A stretch of 64,000 nt of DNA from Entomortierella parvispora (Eukaryota > Mortierellomycota > Mortierellomycetes > Mortierellales > Mortierellaceae): the NCBI GenBank assembly GCA_963573315.1, contig OY752147.1:2046001-2110000 (forward strand), written 5' to 3'. Below are positions 35,001 to 46,700 of the stretch, one piece after another. Both the position numbers and the translations under genes were made by a program. Under the pieces are notes generated by a model. That model was not told where the DNA came from and did no database searches. It was given only the letters and a program-made list of their open reading frames with translations. The stretch's first letter is position 1; every line of letters begins with the position of its first letter.

Positions 35001-36305
35001 TGGAAAAATAACAAGTTGTTCACTTTAGATACTATCGGATAAAGTCCAGGTTCTGGAAAACAACCTTCAAAGAAGAGACAGAGAGGTTTTCTCATACCAG
35101 GAGAGATCAATGACATTGGTAGGTCGTAGTTAGAAGGATACAAGGTCACATTCTCTGTATTAAAACTCCAGCTTGGTTATTATAGGAGCAGGAGCTGAAA
35201 TCAAGTATACAAGCAATGGAAGAGTTACAGAAGAAGCATCACTGTAACCTTGCTCAGGAGCGTCAAGCGCACAAAACAGTCTTGGAATCTCTGCAATCTG
35301 AGATGAAGAGGTTGGCTGAGGCCTCTCGAGAAGTATCGGCAAGTTCAATCCCCAAAGTGCATGAACAATTCATTTGGCTGAGGCCCATCCATCTAACACT
35401 CCCCACTTATAGAAGCGCGAGATAGGGGGGCCTCCAATGGGACTCTCTCAAATTGCCAGATCCTTCAGTCAGAGCATGCTCGTGGAGGGCTCTTGGGTCC
35501 ATGATTTCGAAAGCAGAAAGGAAAACTCGGTAACAGGAGAAAGTGTTGTAGGTCAAGGGTTTGATGTCCTTATATCCCCAAAGAGAAAAAAGGAATCAAG
35601 ACTAATGAGACTCCATCCTTTTGCATTTTTTTAACATCCAAAAGTCATCCACAAAAGGCGCACCTCAAAAGGATAACGACCCTCCTCTTTCTCGAGAAAA
35701 ACGCGTCGCACACGAGAATCTCCAAATTGACGCTCACAAAGAATCAGCATCCCCGGACTCTCTAGGAAAAAGAAAGGTAGGGTGGATAAAAAGTTTTTGC
35801 TCGCCTCATAGTAATAGAGGTATACTCACTTTAGTTTGTCGATGTTTATTAGGCCCCTAACATGGAAGACTGTTCTGGGGAGAGAGAAACGAGCAGGTCG
35901 AATCATGGTGACGCAACACAAAACACGGTTATTCCCTTCTTGGTTGACGATGCTGCAACGCTACATGTCTCATCGACAGTACCCAATGAGGGGGCCATGT
36001 CAACCACTCAGCTTCAGGCCTCTGGTCCGGCAGATTCAATTCAATCCACTCTGGAGGTAAAGGCGGAAGAGGAGGACGTTCCTTTCACAAGACTTTTGAG
36101 ACCACGCAGCAAGCGTGTTCGTGCATCATTAGCGATGGCCCCACCGCCAGACTCTATTGTCGTGGTAGTCGACCCAAACGAGGGCGACGAATTGTCACCG
36201 TCCCGAGTGCCAAAGCCAAGAGCCAGACCGGTCATAGTTTCCAATGGTCTGAAACGGGGTGTGTCGTCCGCATCTGGACGGAAGAGAGGCGGCAGGGCCT
36301 CCTAG
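32005..36305 (+). CDS. Unrecognised 15-exon coiled-coil protein with basic C-terminus
   Basis: Exons: 32005-32532, 32601-33026, 33117-33333, 33419-33604, 33693-33871, 33930-34114, 34185-34268, 34346-34568, 34643-34804, 34881-34961, 35029-35118, 35186-35332, 35413-35547, 35645-35776 and 35853-36305. They close to 1075 residues. Residues ~1-300 are Ser/Pro/Thr-rich, ~320-840 form nearly unbroken heptad coiled coil (for example NNKQLKQDVVKRVELIRQSC, AKLQ-free ERSKGLQDMEKAAESMKQML), and the tail has basic patches (RLLRPRSKRVRASL, SGRKRGGRAS). I do not recognise the family. A flexible head, long rod and basic DNA-binding-like tail resemble synaptonemal-complex transverse-filament or spindle proteins in architecture only. 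The junctions at 33871/33930 and 35547/35645 are the weakest. The high intron number contrasts with the single-exon neighbours. Confidence 0.65.
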
Positions 36306-36475
36306 AGAGTTGGATGATTGATTCCTCAAGGGTTACAACGCAATTCTCTACCACCAACAGCCACCGCCCATGACATGACACTTATCTTTATTCGATTTAT
36401 TAACATTTCAAATATCGACTAAATATCTTTTGTTTCTGTTGCGGATTGCCATGAATAAACAAAGAAAAAAAAAGT

Positions 36476-38281
36476 TTAAGCATGAACTTCTTTGGAAGAA
36501 AGATCACGGTCATTCGATGACCCAAACGGGTGATGTAGTTTCGAGGACGAGGAAGCTCCGTGGCCTGCTCCTAGACTGGAGGGGGTGGAGATCAAGGGAG
36601 TTCCAGTTCTAAAGATGGATGCGGTTGTAGGTGCCGGCGGTCCAGAAGATCCAGAGAGCGAAAGACAGCCAACAGAAGCAGAAGCGGCGGTGTTCAATCC
36701 TAGGTGCGGATGATATCCAGAATGTGATGGCGATGTCGGTTGTTGATGATGATAATGAGAAGTCAAAGAGCCTTTCCAGCCAGGTCGATTCATGGGCAAG
36801 ACCCCTGCTGAGCTGGCACGTTCCATCTCGGATCGGCTAAGCGCTGGTGCTGGGGAAGACGTTCCAGTGTGAGAAGGAGCGCTAGTCTTGGCAGGGAATG
36901 TGAACAAGGAATGTCCTCCTGCTCCACTGCTAGAGTTTCCAGCCGTGGAGGGCATTGGCGACATGAATGGAGTGGCCGAACCGTGGAAGCCAGGACTTGA
37001 AAACGATCGTTCCATCGGGTTCACAGAGTCGACACTCTTCTTGCGTAGGTACCTGGGCAAGGCCTCGTTCAGCGAAGGCATGGGCGAACTATTCCGACTC
37101 AACGCCGCCCATTCCTGGTGACTCAACAAGTGCTGGTGGGCAAGATGTTGTTGTTGTTGCGGGGTAGGCGTATCGGGATGATGATATAGATGCAGTGCAT
37201 CCAAGGTAGGCGTCAAAGCCGTCGTTGTGTGATGCGCAGGTGTGGATCGTCCTGACACCTTTGTCGATATGCTTGGCAAGCCAACATCTGATCGTCGTCT
37301 TCCAAACAAGCCGCCAGTACTATTACTGCTACTATGTTCAGTGCCTCCAGAGCTGGGGCCGGCAACTGCACCCGGCAATGAAAGCCAAGGAACCGGACCC
37401 ATGGATCCTGGTAATCGTCCAGGCGAATGGGCACCGACTTCACTGTGACCGTTCTCATAAAACTTTGCCAGGAAGGCTGGCGACTGAGTCGTGGATCGAA
37501 GCTGACCGGGAGCATGTTGATGAGCAAGCTGATGATGATAGTCGATCGCGGTCAAGAATGGAGAGGTGGTCGTTGAAGAATTTGCAGAGATCTTTGTGGG
37601 AGAAGATTGTCCCGAGCTCAAGCCGCTCTGTGGAGGAAAGGGATGGTGTTGCTGTTGTTGTTGCAAGGGTAAGGCTGACGTGGAAGTCGAACGTCCCGTA
37701 AATCCCTGTTTAGAAGTAGAGGAAGGGACTGCTGATGTGGAGGAGGTGCCAGAGAGGGAGGTCGAGGACTGCGAGGAGGGAGTGGTCTTGAGCATGCTCA
37801 ATCCCGATTTCGGTTGCACAGCCTTGACGGCCGAAGCTTTGGTCGGACCTAAAGTGGATTGTTGTTCCTGTAGTCGACTTTGCATTTGCATTCGTTTTTG
37901 GTGCTCGTGTGCCTCACGAAGCGTCTCTGTGTCTGCCTGCAATGCAGCATTCCCCATCCACCAAAAAAAAATAAATAAAGAGGGGTGGTGGGGGAGGGAG
38001 ATCAAGGAAGAGTTCAAAGGAAAAGGAGGAGGTAGGGGTGAAGGGTAGCCATGGGTATTCAACAGAGCAAGGACAGGACAACAGACAAGGAGAATAAATG
38101 GGGGTATGAGGTTGGGGGTACAAGGAGGTGGTCAGTGTTTCCGGCCGGAAGATCCAAATATAAAACATTTTTTTTGGCACTTCTTTCACACGCTTTGGAG
38201 TCTTGTTGGTTTTGGTTCTTTCTATTCTCAATGATCCATGAGCATGACTTGTCGTACCTGGATACCGTATATTGTCTCCAT
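36476..38281 (-). CDS. Unrecognised Ser/Gln/His-rich low-complexity protein
   Basis: The preferred model has exon 38281-38258 (METIYGIQ) joined by a 321-nt GT-AG intron to 37936-36476, giving 494 residues. The 8-codon first exon has an ACCATGG start and a consensus GTACGA donor. The acceptor CATTGCAG follows a T-rich tract. The alternative is an unspliced start at 37957 (MGNAALQ), giving 493 residues. The mature part begins with a charged helix (ADTETLREAHEHQKRMQMQS). It then turns low-complexity with poly-Gln/His and many SP/TP sites. The only compact segments are SPAFLAKFYENGHSEV and LNEALPRYLRKKSVDSVNPM. No domain is recognised; intrinsic disorder and a scaffold or phospho-regulated role are inferences. 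Confidence 0.55.
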
Positions 38282-38751
38282 GGTGAAGCGATTGATCAAA
38301 AGAAGGAAAGAGAAGGGAATGTATGAAAGAGAGAGAGAGAGAGAGAGAGAAAAGAGTGAAAACAGAGAGAAGAGTGCACGTAGTAGACACAAAGTGGTGA
38401 GCGTGGAGTTTGAAATTGTTTGCTAGGAGGTACGAGGGGGTGAATAAAGAGAGATGGCGTTGGACAGATGGTCAAGGAGGTTGGAAGAGGAATGGAGTGG
38501 AGAAAGAAGAAGGAGGTCTGGAATGAGCAGAGAGATGTCGGTGGTGAGAACATGAGACTGCAAGCAGGGCACCTTTGCCCACCCACCATGGCTGGGGTGG
38601 AACAAGACCCTTTCTTTCTCTCTCACCTGTCTTTCCTCACGTCAGTGCACCGCACGGGCCATTCGCTGGAAGGCGGGTAAATGGCCCCTTAATACCTTAA
38701 TCAAGGCATGCGAACGCATGGTACAGTGACGTATTTATCGCCCCGAATGCG
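38282..38751. other. Intergenic region, CU-rich for the leftward gene
   Basis: It contains a GA microsatellite at 38327-38351 and purine-rich sequence to about 38540. No gene is seen. Confidence 0.4.
38327..38351. repeat. (GA)n microsatellite
   Basis: About twelve GA units occur in the presumed 5' leader or promoter of the low-complexity protein gene. Confidence 0.85.
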
Positions 38752-39341
38752 CTAATCACTTTGCGTCTTCCTTTCTGCTCGATCATAATCGGCCAAAATA
38801 CACTGGCACACTGGCATGTACAATTCTTGATGCTGGGGTAGATTAGATGCAAGTCGTGGTGATATCGATGGTGGTTTATATATCTGAGCAGGACATCGTT
38901 GGTAAGGACCCCGTAAAATATGAGTAACGGCCTCAGTGTAGGCGGGCGGATTTTCGGATGCATGCCCAAGACTGAACATATCGAAATGCATGGGTAGACT
39001 GGCAGTAAAGATTGGAATAGCCTTGGGGAAAATCACCGAGAGAGCGGGAGAACCAAATGGTTTACCAATATCGAGCCAGCCTTATCGATCTTTGACAAGC
39101 ACAGCACGTGCAGTCCAGGTGCGTGGGCGCGTTCCTCGTTCAGAAAATAAAATCTCGGGATACAAGGAATCACGGAAGCCTGGGTCTCTGAGAGCGACAG
39201 GGACCTCGGGGACGATAGAGATAGTGATTACCCTTGCAGTGCGGCATCAATCTTTGAAATAGAAGTGGCCAACAGCCCCTCGTTCCAGACATCTGTTGAG
39301 ACAACCTCAATGAGTGATATATAAATCTCCAAGAAAGGCCA
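38752..39341 (-). pseudogene. Possible degenerate gene with one in-frame stop
   Basis: On the minus strand the frame 39341-39232 (IEVVSTDVWNEGLLATSISK inside) can splice through a 44-nt GT-AG intron (39231-39188; acceptor CGCTCTCAG). The next segment contains DPGFRDSLYPEILFSERGTR. A TAA occurs at 39084-39082, yet the same frame stays open for 110 more codons to 38752 (GWLDIGKPFGSPALSVIFPK follows the stop). The result is about 180 codons with a single nonsense codon and no credible start. No family is recognised. It may be a decaying gene, a gene ending at the TAA, or coincidence. Confidence 0.28.
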
Positions 39342-39822
39342 TTAAAGAAGTACTACTCGTGAGAAAGAGCCAAGTGTACGATCGTTCTCTTGACAGAAGG
39401 GGGGTGCTGGGTGCAAACAGACATCGAGAATCAGTACAGAAAGAACAGCAAAGAGGACGAAGAGCTGTCGCTGTCTTCAAATAAAAATCATCTCTTTCGA
39501 ATGCTCTGTAGACAATTTCTTGGTCTTTATTCTCCGATGGTCCAGGAGAAAATCTATCGCACTTGGATATGCACTTGGATACTAGGTGTTGATGAAAGGT
39601 TGATAGGAAAAGGAAAGAGAGAGTTTCTCCTACATACATCTGTCTCGCACGGACCAACGCAGGAACGCAACCCCTTAACGATACGAGTCGCGTGAACTAT
39701 AGCCGGATAGGCCAGAGAATACGGTGACGTGAACATTTTTTTGAGGGTGGGTCCTGGTCTAGACCCCATGGCAGGACCATTGCATCCCCTCATTTCCCTA
39801 ACCGTGAATTAATCGCCCAAGG
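39342..39822. other. Intergenic region upstream of SGF29, no gene seen
   Basis: Short frames occur on both strands but none has splice support or motifs. Confidence 0.35.
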
Positions 39823-41530
39823 ATGGACAGAAAACGCACCAACGGTGGAGTCGCCACCGCATCCGTAGGGAGCACACCTCGACTACTGCAGCAGGATGAG
39901 GTCCCTGATGAGGCATCCCTCTGGTCCATGACCCTTCAAGAGCTAGTCAGAGTTGCAGAGTTGCAAGATAAAAACGCGATCCTATCGGATACGCTAGAAA
40001 AACTACCAGAGGGTGAGTTGATTGTCTATTCTGATCTTTGTTTTCTGGAAGGTTCGCCCTCTTGAGTGTGACCATGGATTTTAATAGAGGGGGAGATGCT
40101 TTATCACTTGTACTTGTACTGCTACAAAGGAAGAAATGGAGAAAATGTGGACATGGGATTTTGCCACTAATTTTCGTCGATTTTTATTCCTTTCTCTCCT
40201 AGGACGACCTAGTCGGGCATTGACCACTATTCAAGAAGCAACAGAGAAGGCTTTAGAGGAGCGAGAGTAAGTAACTGGTTGGGGACGCGTCCAGTTGTGC
40301 ACTCTTGAAGTGTTGTAATTATTGACTCTTTTCGATTACCATTTATCTAGAGCAATTCAACGAACATTGGAAGGAATCAACCTCTTGTTAGCTATGCGAG
40401 ATGCAGACTCCAATAACGGTAAGGCGATTAACCTGCATTAGTTCACGGAATGTTATCCCTGCACTTTTCAGCCAATCGCCAACACATTGTCATTTCTCTA
40501 CGACCTCTCTAGATGATTCTCCGGAGGGTAAGCGTAAAAAGCGCAAGATCGAGGCTGAAGGTCTTGTTTCCAACTCCAAAAAGATGCGAAGGTAATGGAC
40601 GTTTCTCTGCGAGTGCTCGGTCGTCATGATTCTACTTTTATAACTGTCAATTGATCTCAGCATTGACGTCTGTTTTTTTTTTTTTTTGCGATATTCATTA
40701 GATATTCGTCTGCAGAATCGGGTGGAATCATCCCCGTAGGACAACAGGTACTGTAGAATTTTTTTGAATGAGCCGCACAGTGCTCAATGCATAACCCCGC
40801 TGGTGTTACGCAAAGAGCAATTTCTAAGATTGGACTCCTTTTTTTACTTTAGGTCGCTGCCCGGACACCCAAGGACAAGAACAAAGTGGAAGAGTGGATC
40901 TTGGCTCGAGTATTATCATACAGTGCCGACAAGAACAAGTATGCCTTGTTTCGACATGCGAATGTACTAGTTACCTTTGATCGGGGTCCGAGTCCATGAC
41001 CAAAAAAAGAACTGACGGCGAGACGACAACATCTATTACTGTTTTAGATATGTTGTTGAAGACGATGAAGCAGATGACTATGGAAAAAAGATGTATGTTG
41101 GCCACAAGTATCAGGATTGGTCGAGATGTTTCCGCCCTTGTGTGCTTTGTGAATGCACAGTTAATCAACCTACCGTTTTTCATAATAGGACGTACACACT
41201 TAGTGCCAGGAGTGTTATCATGATCATGGACGACCAGGACTCTGTCCCAGAATTCCTTGCTGGTCACACTGTTCTGGCACTTTATCCTTCTACCACATGT
41301 TTCTACAAGGCTATAGTGGTTCAACCACCCTCAAAGGTACCGTAATCTCTGACCAAGGAAAAAACGTTCAACAACAAAAAATGTTTTCTCACCAGTTTGG
41401 ACTGTTTTGCACCTAATCGCAGAATAAGGACTATACGACACCATTGTACCGGATCAAATTCGATGATGATGAAGGGAATGAGAGAACAGCCCCCCCTAGA
41501 ATGGTCTTGGATATGCCCAAGCTCAAGTAA
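39823..41530 (+). CDS. SGF29: SAGA-associated factor 29 (SGF29), tandem Tudor histone reader
   Basis: Nine exons: 39823-40012, 40203-40266, 40351-40418, 40513-40591, 40702-40747, 40853-40938, 41048-41092, 41189-41336 and 41423-41530. They close to 277 residues. An N-terminal helical segment and a basic linker (EGKRKKRKIEAEG) precede the SGF29 C-terminal domain. That domain starts at VAARTPKDKNKVEEWILARV and shows the hallmarks TYTLSARSVIMI, VLALYPSTTCFYKAIVVQPP and YRIKFDDDEGN. In known members the aromatic residues of this double Tudor fold read H3K4me3 and tether SAGA acetyltransferase to promoters. The length matches other fungal SGF29 proteins. Several exons are under 50 nt, so automatic prediction may miss some. 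Confidence 0.92.
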
Positions 41531-42200
41531 TGCACCCAACCCTGGACCCCGCCTCCCAGACAACCTTTTTTGAATCTACTAATTGCGATGACTTCTTTCT
41601 TGGAGAGCGACCTCCTTTGCTTACCCCCGATACTCCCCACTCAAACCTACCCTTCCACCTGAGATACCGGGAAGTTTTTGTTGTAAAATCACACTCACAC
41701 ACGCACAAACAAGACGCACCTCTTATTATTTGTTAGTACCCGATGCTTCTTCCCCCGCCCTTCCTATCATTATTATTATTCCTTCTACCAGTAGCTTTTG
41801 TACGATACGGACGAAAAAAGAAAAGAAAAGAACAGATCAGTAAAATTAAAAGATAATTTTTTCCACATCTTCCTCTGTTCTTGACATGCAGTTCATCCAC
41901 TCATTGTTGGCGTACAATTCTTCCGCACATTGTTGGCGTACAACTCTTCCGCACATTGTTGGTGTACAATTCTTCTGCACATTGTTGGTGTACAATTCTA
42001 TGATGCTTTAGTAAAAATGAACTATTCTTTTTTCTTCCATGCTGTCCAGCCGACAGCCTGATCTATAACACCTTCCCAGTTCTCCAAAGCAATCCTTTGA
42101 TCCTCGACAAAAAGAGAGAAATAATGTCCAGAAAGACTTGTCGATCCAGAGAATAAGGTCCAGTAATAGATCCGCCTTCCCATCCTGCACCCGAGTCTTT
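41531..42200. other. Convergent 3' region of SGF29 and mitochondrial L2 genes
   Basis: It holds the two transcript ends and a 26-bp tandem array (41898-41999). No gene is recognised. Confidence 0.4.
41898..41999. repeat. Four tandem copies of a 26-bp unit
   Basis: The unit CACATTGTTGGCGTACAATT plus CTTCCG is repeated about four times head to tail with a few transitions (GGCGTAC versus GGTGTAC, TTCCG versus TTCTG). The first copy starts CACTCATTG and the last ends in TCTATG. There are no spacers. The array lies between two convergent gene ends, so it may be transcribed in a 3' UTR. Confidence 0.85.
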
Positions 42201-43480
42201 TTAACGTCTTGGACGCTCTCTGACAACCATCTTGTTAGGATGCTTCCTCGTCTTGCCTCCCTTGGACAAGACACCCCATGGACTCCTTGGATCCTTTCCT
42301 CCCTTTGTCTTTCCCTTTCCTCCTCCGTGAGGATGGTCGCAAGCGTTCTGGGCAACACCACTGAAAAGTAACAGGAAGAAGGAAAAAAAGAAAGAAAATT
42401 CAGTAAAAATTGAACGCAGTTTTCAAGTATACAAGTTCATGGCATCCCATTGAGATCCAATCTCAAAACAAAACACTAGAAAATAAAATAAAAAAAGAAA
42501 AAAAAAAAAAAAGAGAAAACATACCGAACACTGGGACGGATACCCATCCAGCGGCTACGACCAGCCTTTCCCAAGCTCTCGTGCATGTTTCCAGGGTTGG
42601 AGACGACTCCGATGGTGGCACAGACATCCACAGGGAACTTTCGGACCTCACCACTCGACAAACGGACGATCGCATGTCCAGTCTCTGCGGTCGACAACAA
42701 CTGAGCATAAGTACCGGCAGAACGAGCCACCTGAGCGGGACCATTACGCTTCATACCAATAGCATGAATAATCGTTCCGGTCGGGATCCGGGACAAGGGC
42801 AAGCAGTTACCCTTATCGATGGGCAAAGTGGTGGTAATGCCGTTTTTAGTCTGGTTCCAAGAACTCTTGTCCAAGAACGAGTGAATGACCGAACCAGGCT
42901 GAAGATCATGAGCGGCCAAGACGTACGACTGTTTACCAGTGACTTGATGTTTCAACAAGGCGATCCAAGCGGTACGACCGGGATCGTACTCGATTCTCTC
43001 CACCAGTTGAGGTCCAGACTCGCGACGGTACCAATCCAAAAGACGGAGACGACGTTTATGTCCGCCTCCACGATGACGGACCGTGATCCGGCCCGTGTTG
43101 TTACGACCGGCGGTGGAACGCTTGGCGACGGTGAGGGAGCGAACGGGCTTGCCCTTCCAGAGATGGTCCCGAGGCACACGCTTCAACCAACGACGACCGG
43201 GCGAAACGGGCTTGTAGGTTTTGAACTGGGGTGTGGCCGACGAGGTGGTGGCTGTGGCGTAGGTACGGGTAGTGTTGTTGTTGTGGAGAGCAGAGAGAGA
43301 GGAAGAGGAAGAAGAAGAGGAGGAAGGAACGGCCTTGTTGGAGATGTGCATGTTCCTGAAGGTGGAGAGGAGACGAGCCTCGGACTGGTGCATGGTGGCG
43401 GTGGTGGTGGTCATGCGAGTCAGGCCCGAGAGGGCAGGTCGCTGCAATGACCGGGCGAGTCCTGCAAGGATCTGTGACAT
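42201..43480 (-). CDS. RML2: Mitochondrial large-subunit ribosomal protein L2
   Basis: Exons are 43480-42525 and 42360-42201, giving 371 residues. An N-terminal Ser/Thr/Arg-rich leader lacking acids is a probable mitochondrial targeting sequence with a poly-Ser run. The ribosomal L2 core follows: [16 protein letters not shown], the RNA-binding [37 protein letters not shown] and TYAQLL. The last exon supplies [20 protein letters not shown] with the universally conserved histidine, then the basic tail ending RERPRR. L2 binds 23S-like rRNA at the peptidyl transferase centre. The start at 43480 (MSQILAGL) is preferred over the longer frame for its targeting-type composition. The leader abuts the Furry gene end (314 bp). 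Confidence 0.95.
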
Positions 43481-43794
43481 TGTTGCTGGATGGGGTCGAG
43501 TCTTTCCTATCGACAGAGAAGAGGAGAGGGTGAAGAGTGGAGAAAGAAAGAGCAAGAAGAATGAATGACTGAATGACTGAATAATGAATGCACTCCTCCG
43601 TTCGTTTCGCTCTTTCGGCGTCCGTCCGTGTTCTGTGCCTGTGTCTGCAATTGTTTATGGGATCGAAGACTGTGACTGCCGATCCATCCACGCCGAAAAT
43701 AGTATTTGCGATCAAAATGTTCCACTTCGCAGTCGATTTCATTTTTATTCAGAGTTTTTTTTTGGGTTTAAAATTAAAAAAATTGAAAAATGGA
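43481..43794. promoter_or_regulatory. 314-bp promoter of the mitochondrial L2 gene
   Basis: It separates the L2 start from the stop of the upstream tandem Furry gene, so it must contain the L2 promoter and the Furry 3' end. A CT-rich stretch (sense strand) lies at 43505-43560. Confidence 0.4.
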
Positions 43795-46700
43795 TCACCT
43801 TTGGGAAAGATAGAGCAAGTTGGGTGGGTGCCCAGCATGGGATTCCGCCCTCGATCCTGGCCTTGATCCTGGCCTTGATCCAGCTTGCGACCCTGGCCGG
43901 GACTCAGGACGAGACCCAGGACGAGACCCTCCAACCCCACCTCTGCCTCCTCCTTCTCCTCGTGTGCCAGAAGCGACAGTAGAACCAACAGAGTCAGGAG
44001 CCGCGACGAGCCCAATCGTAGACGTAACCCTCTCAAAGCTGTTTTCACGCGTCCTGTGGGGTCCCAAGGATCCACTATTGGGCGGATGGCTCTCATAGTC
44101 CTCATCGTCACTGTCCGTAGAGTCATCGTCGTCATCATCATCGTCCGAAGAAGACAGCGACAAATCATCGCAACTGGCTCGAGCACGATGGTTGCTGACA
44201 GTGGCCTTGGGTGTTCCTCCAGACACATTGTCGTTGTAGCTACGTCCAAGGTTGGAGCTGGACTGGCTTCCAGACTGGCTGCTTCCTGCCCGATGGCGGC
44301 TCTGAATAGTGGCGGTTCCAGGAGTGCCCTGACTGCCACTCAGATTCCTCGACACCAAGGCTGCGCCGATTCCTCCTGTCAGTCCTGATCCTGATCCAGA
44401 GGAAGATCGATGGGTATGATGTCCGTGACCAGGGGCGTACAGTCGAACTCGTGAACCCGCGGAATGAGATCCTCGGCCTCCTGCGCCTCCCGTACTTGAA
44501 GAAGACATACCAAGTCCTGGCACAGGTGATCCCAACCTCGGTCCTGATCCTGCCGTCGCATCCTCAGCAGTTGCTGCACTCGTAGAGGATGAGGTCGGTG
44601 CAGAGGTTTCCATCAAGAACGAGGATCGAATTGAGGAGTAGGACCGATTGATTGACAGACTCTTGTTCAAGATCTCGGCTGCCATCAAAGTCGACTCTTC
44701 CTCATCGTCCTCCACAATCCGGTCATGATGAGGTACAGAGAATAACGATCCAAACTCATCCCGACTGCCTTTGCTTCCTTGACGATGATGGCGATGACCT
44801 CGAGTGAATCCATGTCCACCCACAGTCATCAGACCTAGCCCTTCCACTGCACCATTCGTTGCACCAGTGCCAACAAGACCGGTACCGCCCATCTGTTGAT
44901 TCAAGGCCGGGTCGCCTGCAATCAAGCTACGGCGGTATCCGTTCCAATGTTCGGGCACCTGAGTCGCCAGTTCTCCAAACCCTTGGCCTAGACCATAACC
45001 AGCGCTCTCCCGCTTTCTAATGTCACCAACTCGGGCGCTCTCTGCGAAATGCTCCGTCAAGTCATCCAGCGTATTCACAAGATCGCCATACTGGTGATGA
45101 TCGTGATGGCGATGGTCCTCCCGGCCGCCTCTGTCAAGACTATAAGCTGCTCCGAACGCAGGGTTGGAGTCCATCCCAATAAGCATTCCATCGTGGTCCA
45201 CAAAATCCATGTTGTGCACCAAAGGATGGCGCAAGTGCATCGATCCATGTTCCTGCATCGTCTCCAGATCCGCACCCCAATAGCCCATGCCCGTACAGGT
45301 CAGCACCACCGCGTTCACATTCGCCCGCGTCATTTGCCAAAACTGTTCTCGCCTAGGCTCTGACCAAGTATCCGACATTGTCCTTCGCTCCAATCCAGTA
45401 CCTCCCCCAAGGATGCCCTTTGTCATGTCCTCAAAATTCAATCCAGGCGTCTGCGCATCGGTCGGTACTCGGATCTTGAAAATCTCGGCCGATTGGTCCG
45501 ACAAGTTCATGGCCGCATCCAACACCTCCAGGGCCTCGGTCGCGTACTCGGCATCCAGAAGCAATCGCAAAAGTGGCAACACTAGCTCGGGTCCAATCTC
45601 CAGAAACTCTGTCCGGGTCGTATCCACCAAAGGCAAGAGCAACTTGAGACATTTCAGCGCCTTGTGTTTGTACATCCCATGGCTATTGTAAAGGAGTCGC
45701 ATAAAGAACAAGATCATCTCGGCTTGCATATCTCGAATAAACAAATCCCTCAACAAAACTGCAATCTGTCTCCAGAAATCCTCCTGGGATCGGAATCGTT
45801 GCTTCGCGTACACCCCCAAAAGATGAGAGATACCAGGGTAACCATCCCGATCGGCAATGATCGCCAAATCTGTGGCCCATTGGAGACAGTTCTCATTAAT
45901 GTCCTTGGTCTCGAGTCCCTCGGCCAAAAGAGGCAAGATGCCCAGGAACAAAAACACAACTCTGAAATCCGAGGGGTCAATCAATGCATTCTCGGACACA
46001 AACATGATCCTTCGCAACAGTCGCAACGAAATTTGTTCGGTCGTCGTCGATCGAAGACCCTTCAGCAACAACGGTTGGATCCCCATGAAATCGCTATCCC
46101 ATTGCTCCGGAAAGTACGACAGCAAGAACTCGAGGGTCTGGGCATCATTCAAATTCAGGCGATTCGTCACCACTTCCAAGATCTTGAGTCCCTCCAGATA
46201 CTCTTGGTCGTGGCCCGTGTAAAGACATGCGATGGAGCCCCAAAAGATCTGAGGGAACTGCATCATCCTCGCAGAATCAAAAGTCTCCATGATGGACTGG
46301 AGCGATATCAAGATCTCCATTGCAAAAGCCTGAATCTCCTGACTCTTGTCCGCAATCGTATTCGAAAGACGCGCCAGCATATCTGCCAACATGTGCTGAT
46401 TGAAGCTCGGCGACAGAGCTCTAAAGATCTGGAAGGACCTGCAGGCGATGTGGCGGACGGGGCACGCCGTTGCCCATTGAAGCGCAGTCTCTCCCCACTG
46501 CTGTCGAATGTCCACCTCAGAGGCCTGGAAAACTTGAACGGATCTGTACACCAGAGATTCGAGCTCGGGAGAGTCGCGCATGCTGAGGCTGATGATATCG
46601 TCATAGGCCCATAAAGGTTTTCCTTCCTTGGTGTTCAAAAAGTCGACCAAGTCCGTCGACTCGTCAATGACATCCAAGCTCCTGGACTCTCGGATAATGA

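Noticed and set aside
41898-41999. Tandem repeats considered as a CRISPR array
   Set aside because: Units are contiguous with no unique spacers, no cas genes are present and the genome is eukaryotic.
42410-43450. 346-residue plus-strand frame over the L2 gene
   Set aside because: The opposite strand encodes mitochondrial L2 with universal motifs.
45664-46614. 316-residue plus-strand frame inside the Furry gene
   Set aside because: The minus strand is unbroken for over 1300 codons with clear Furry homology; the frame is antisense.
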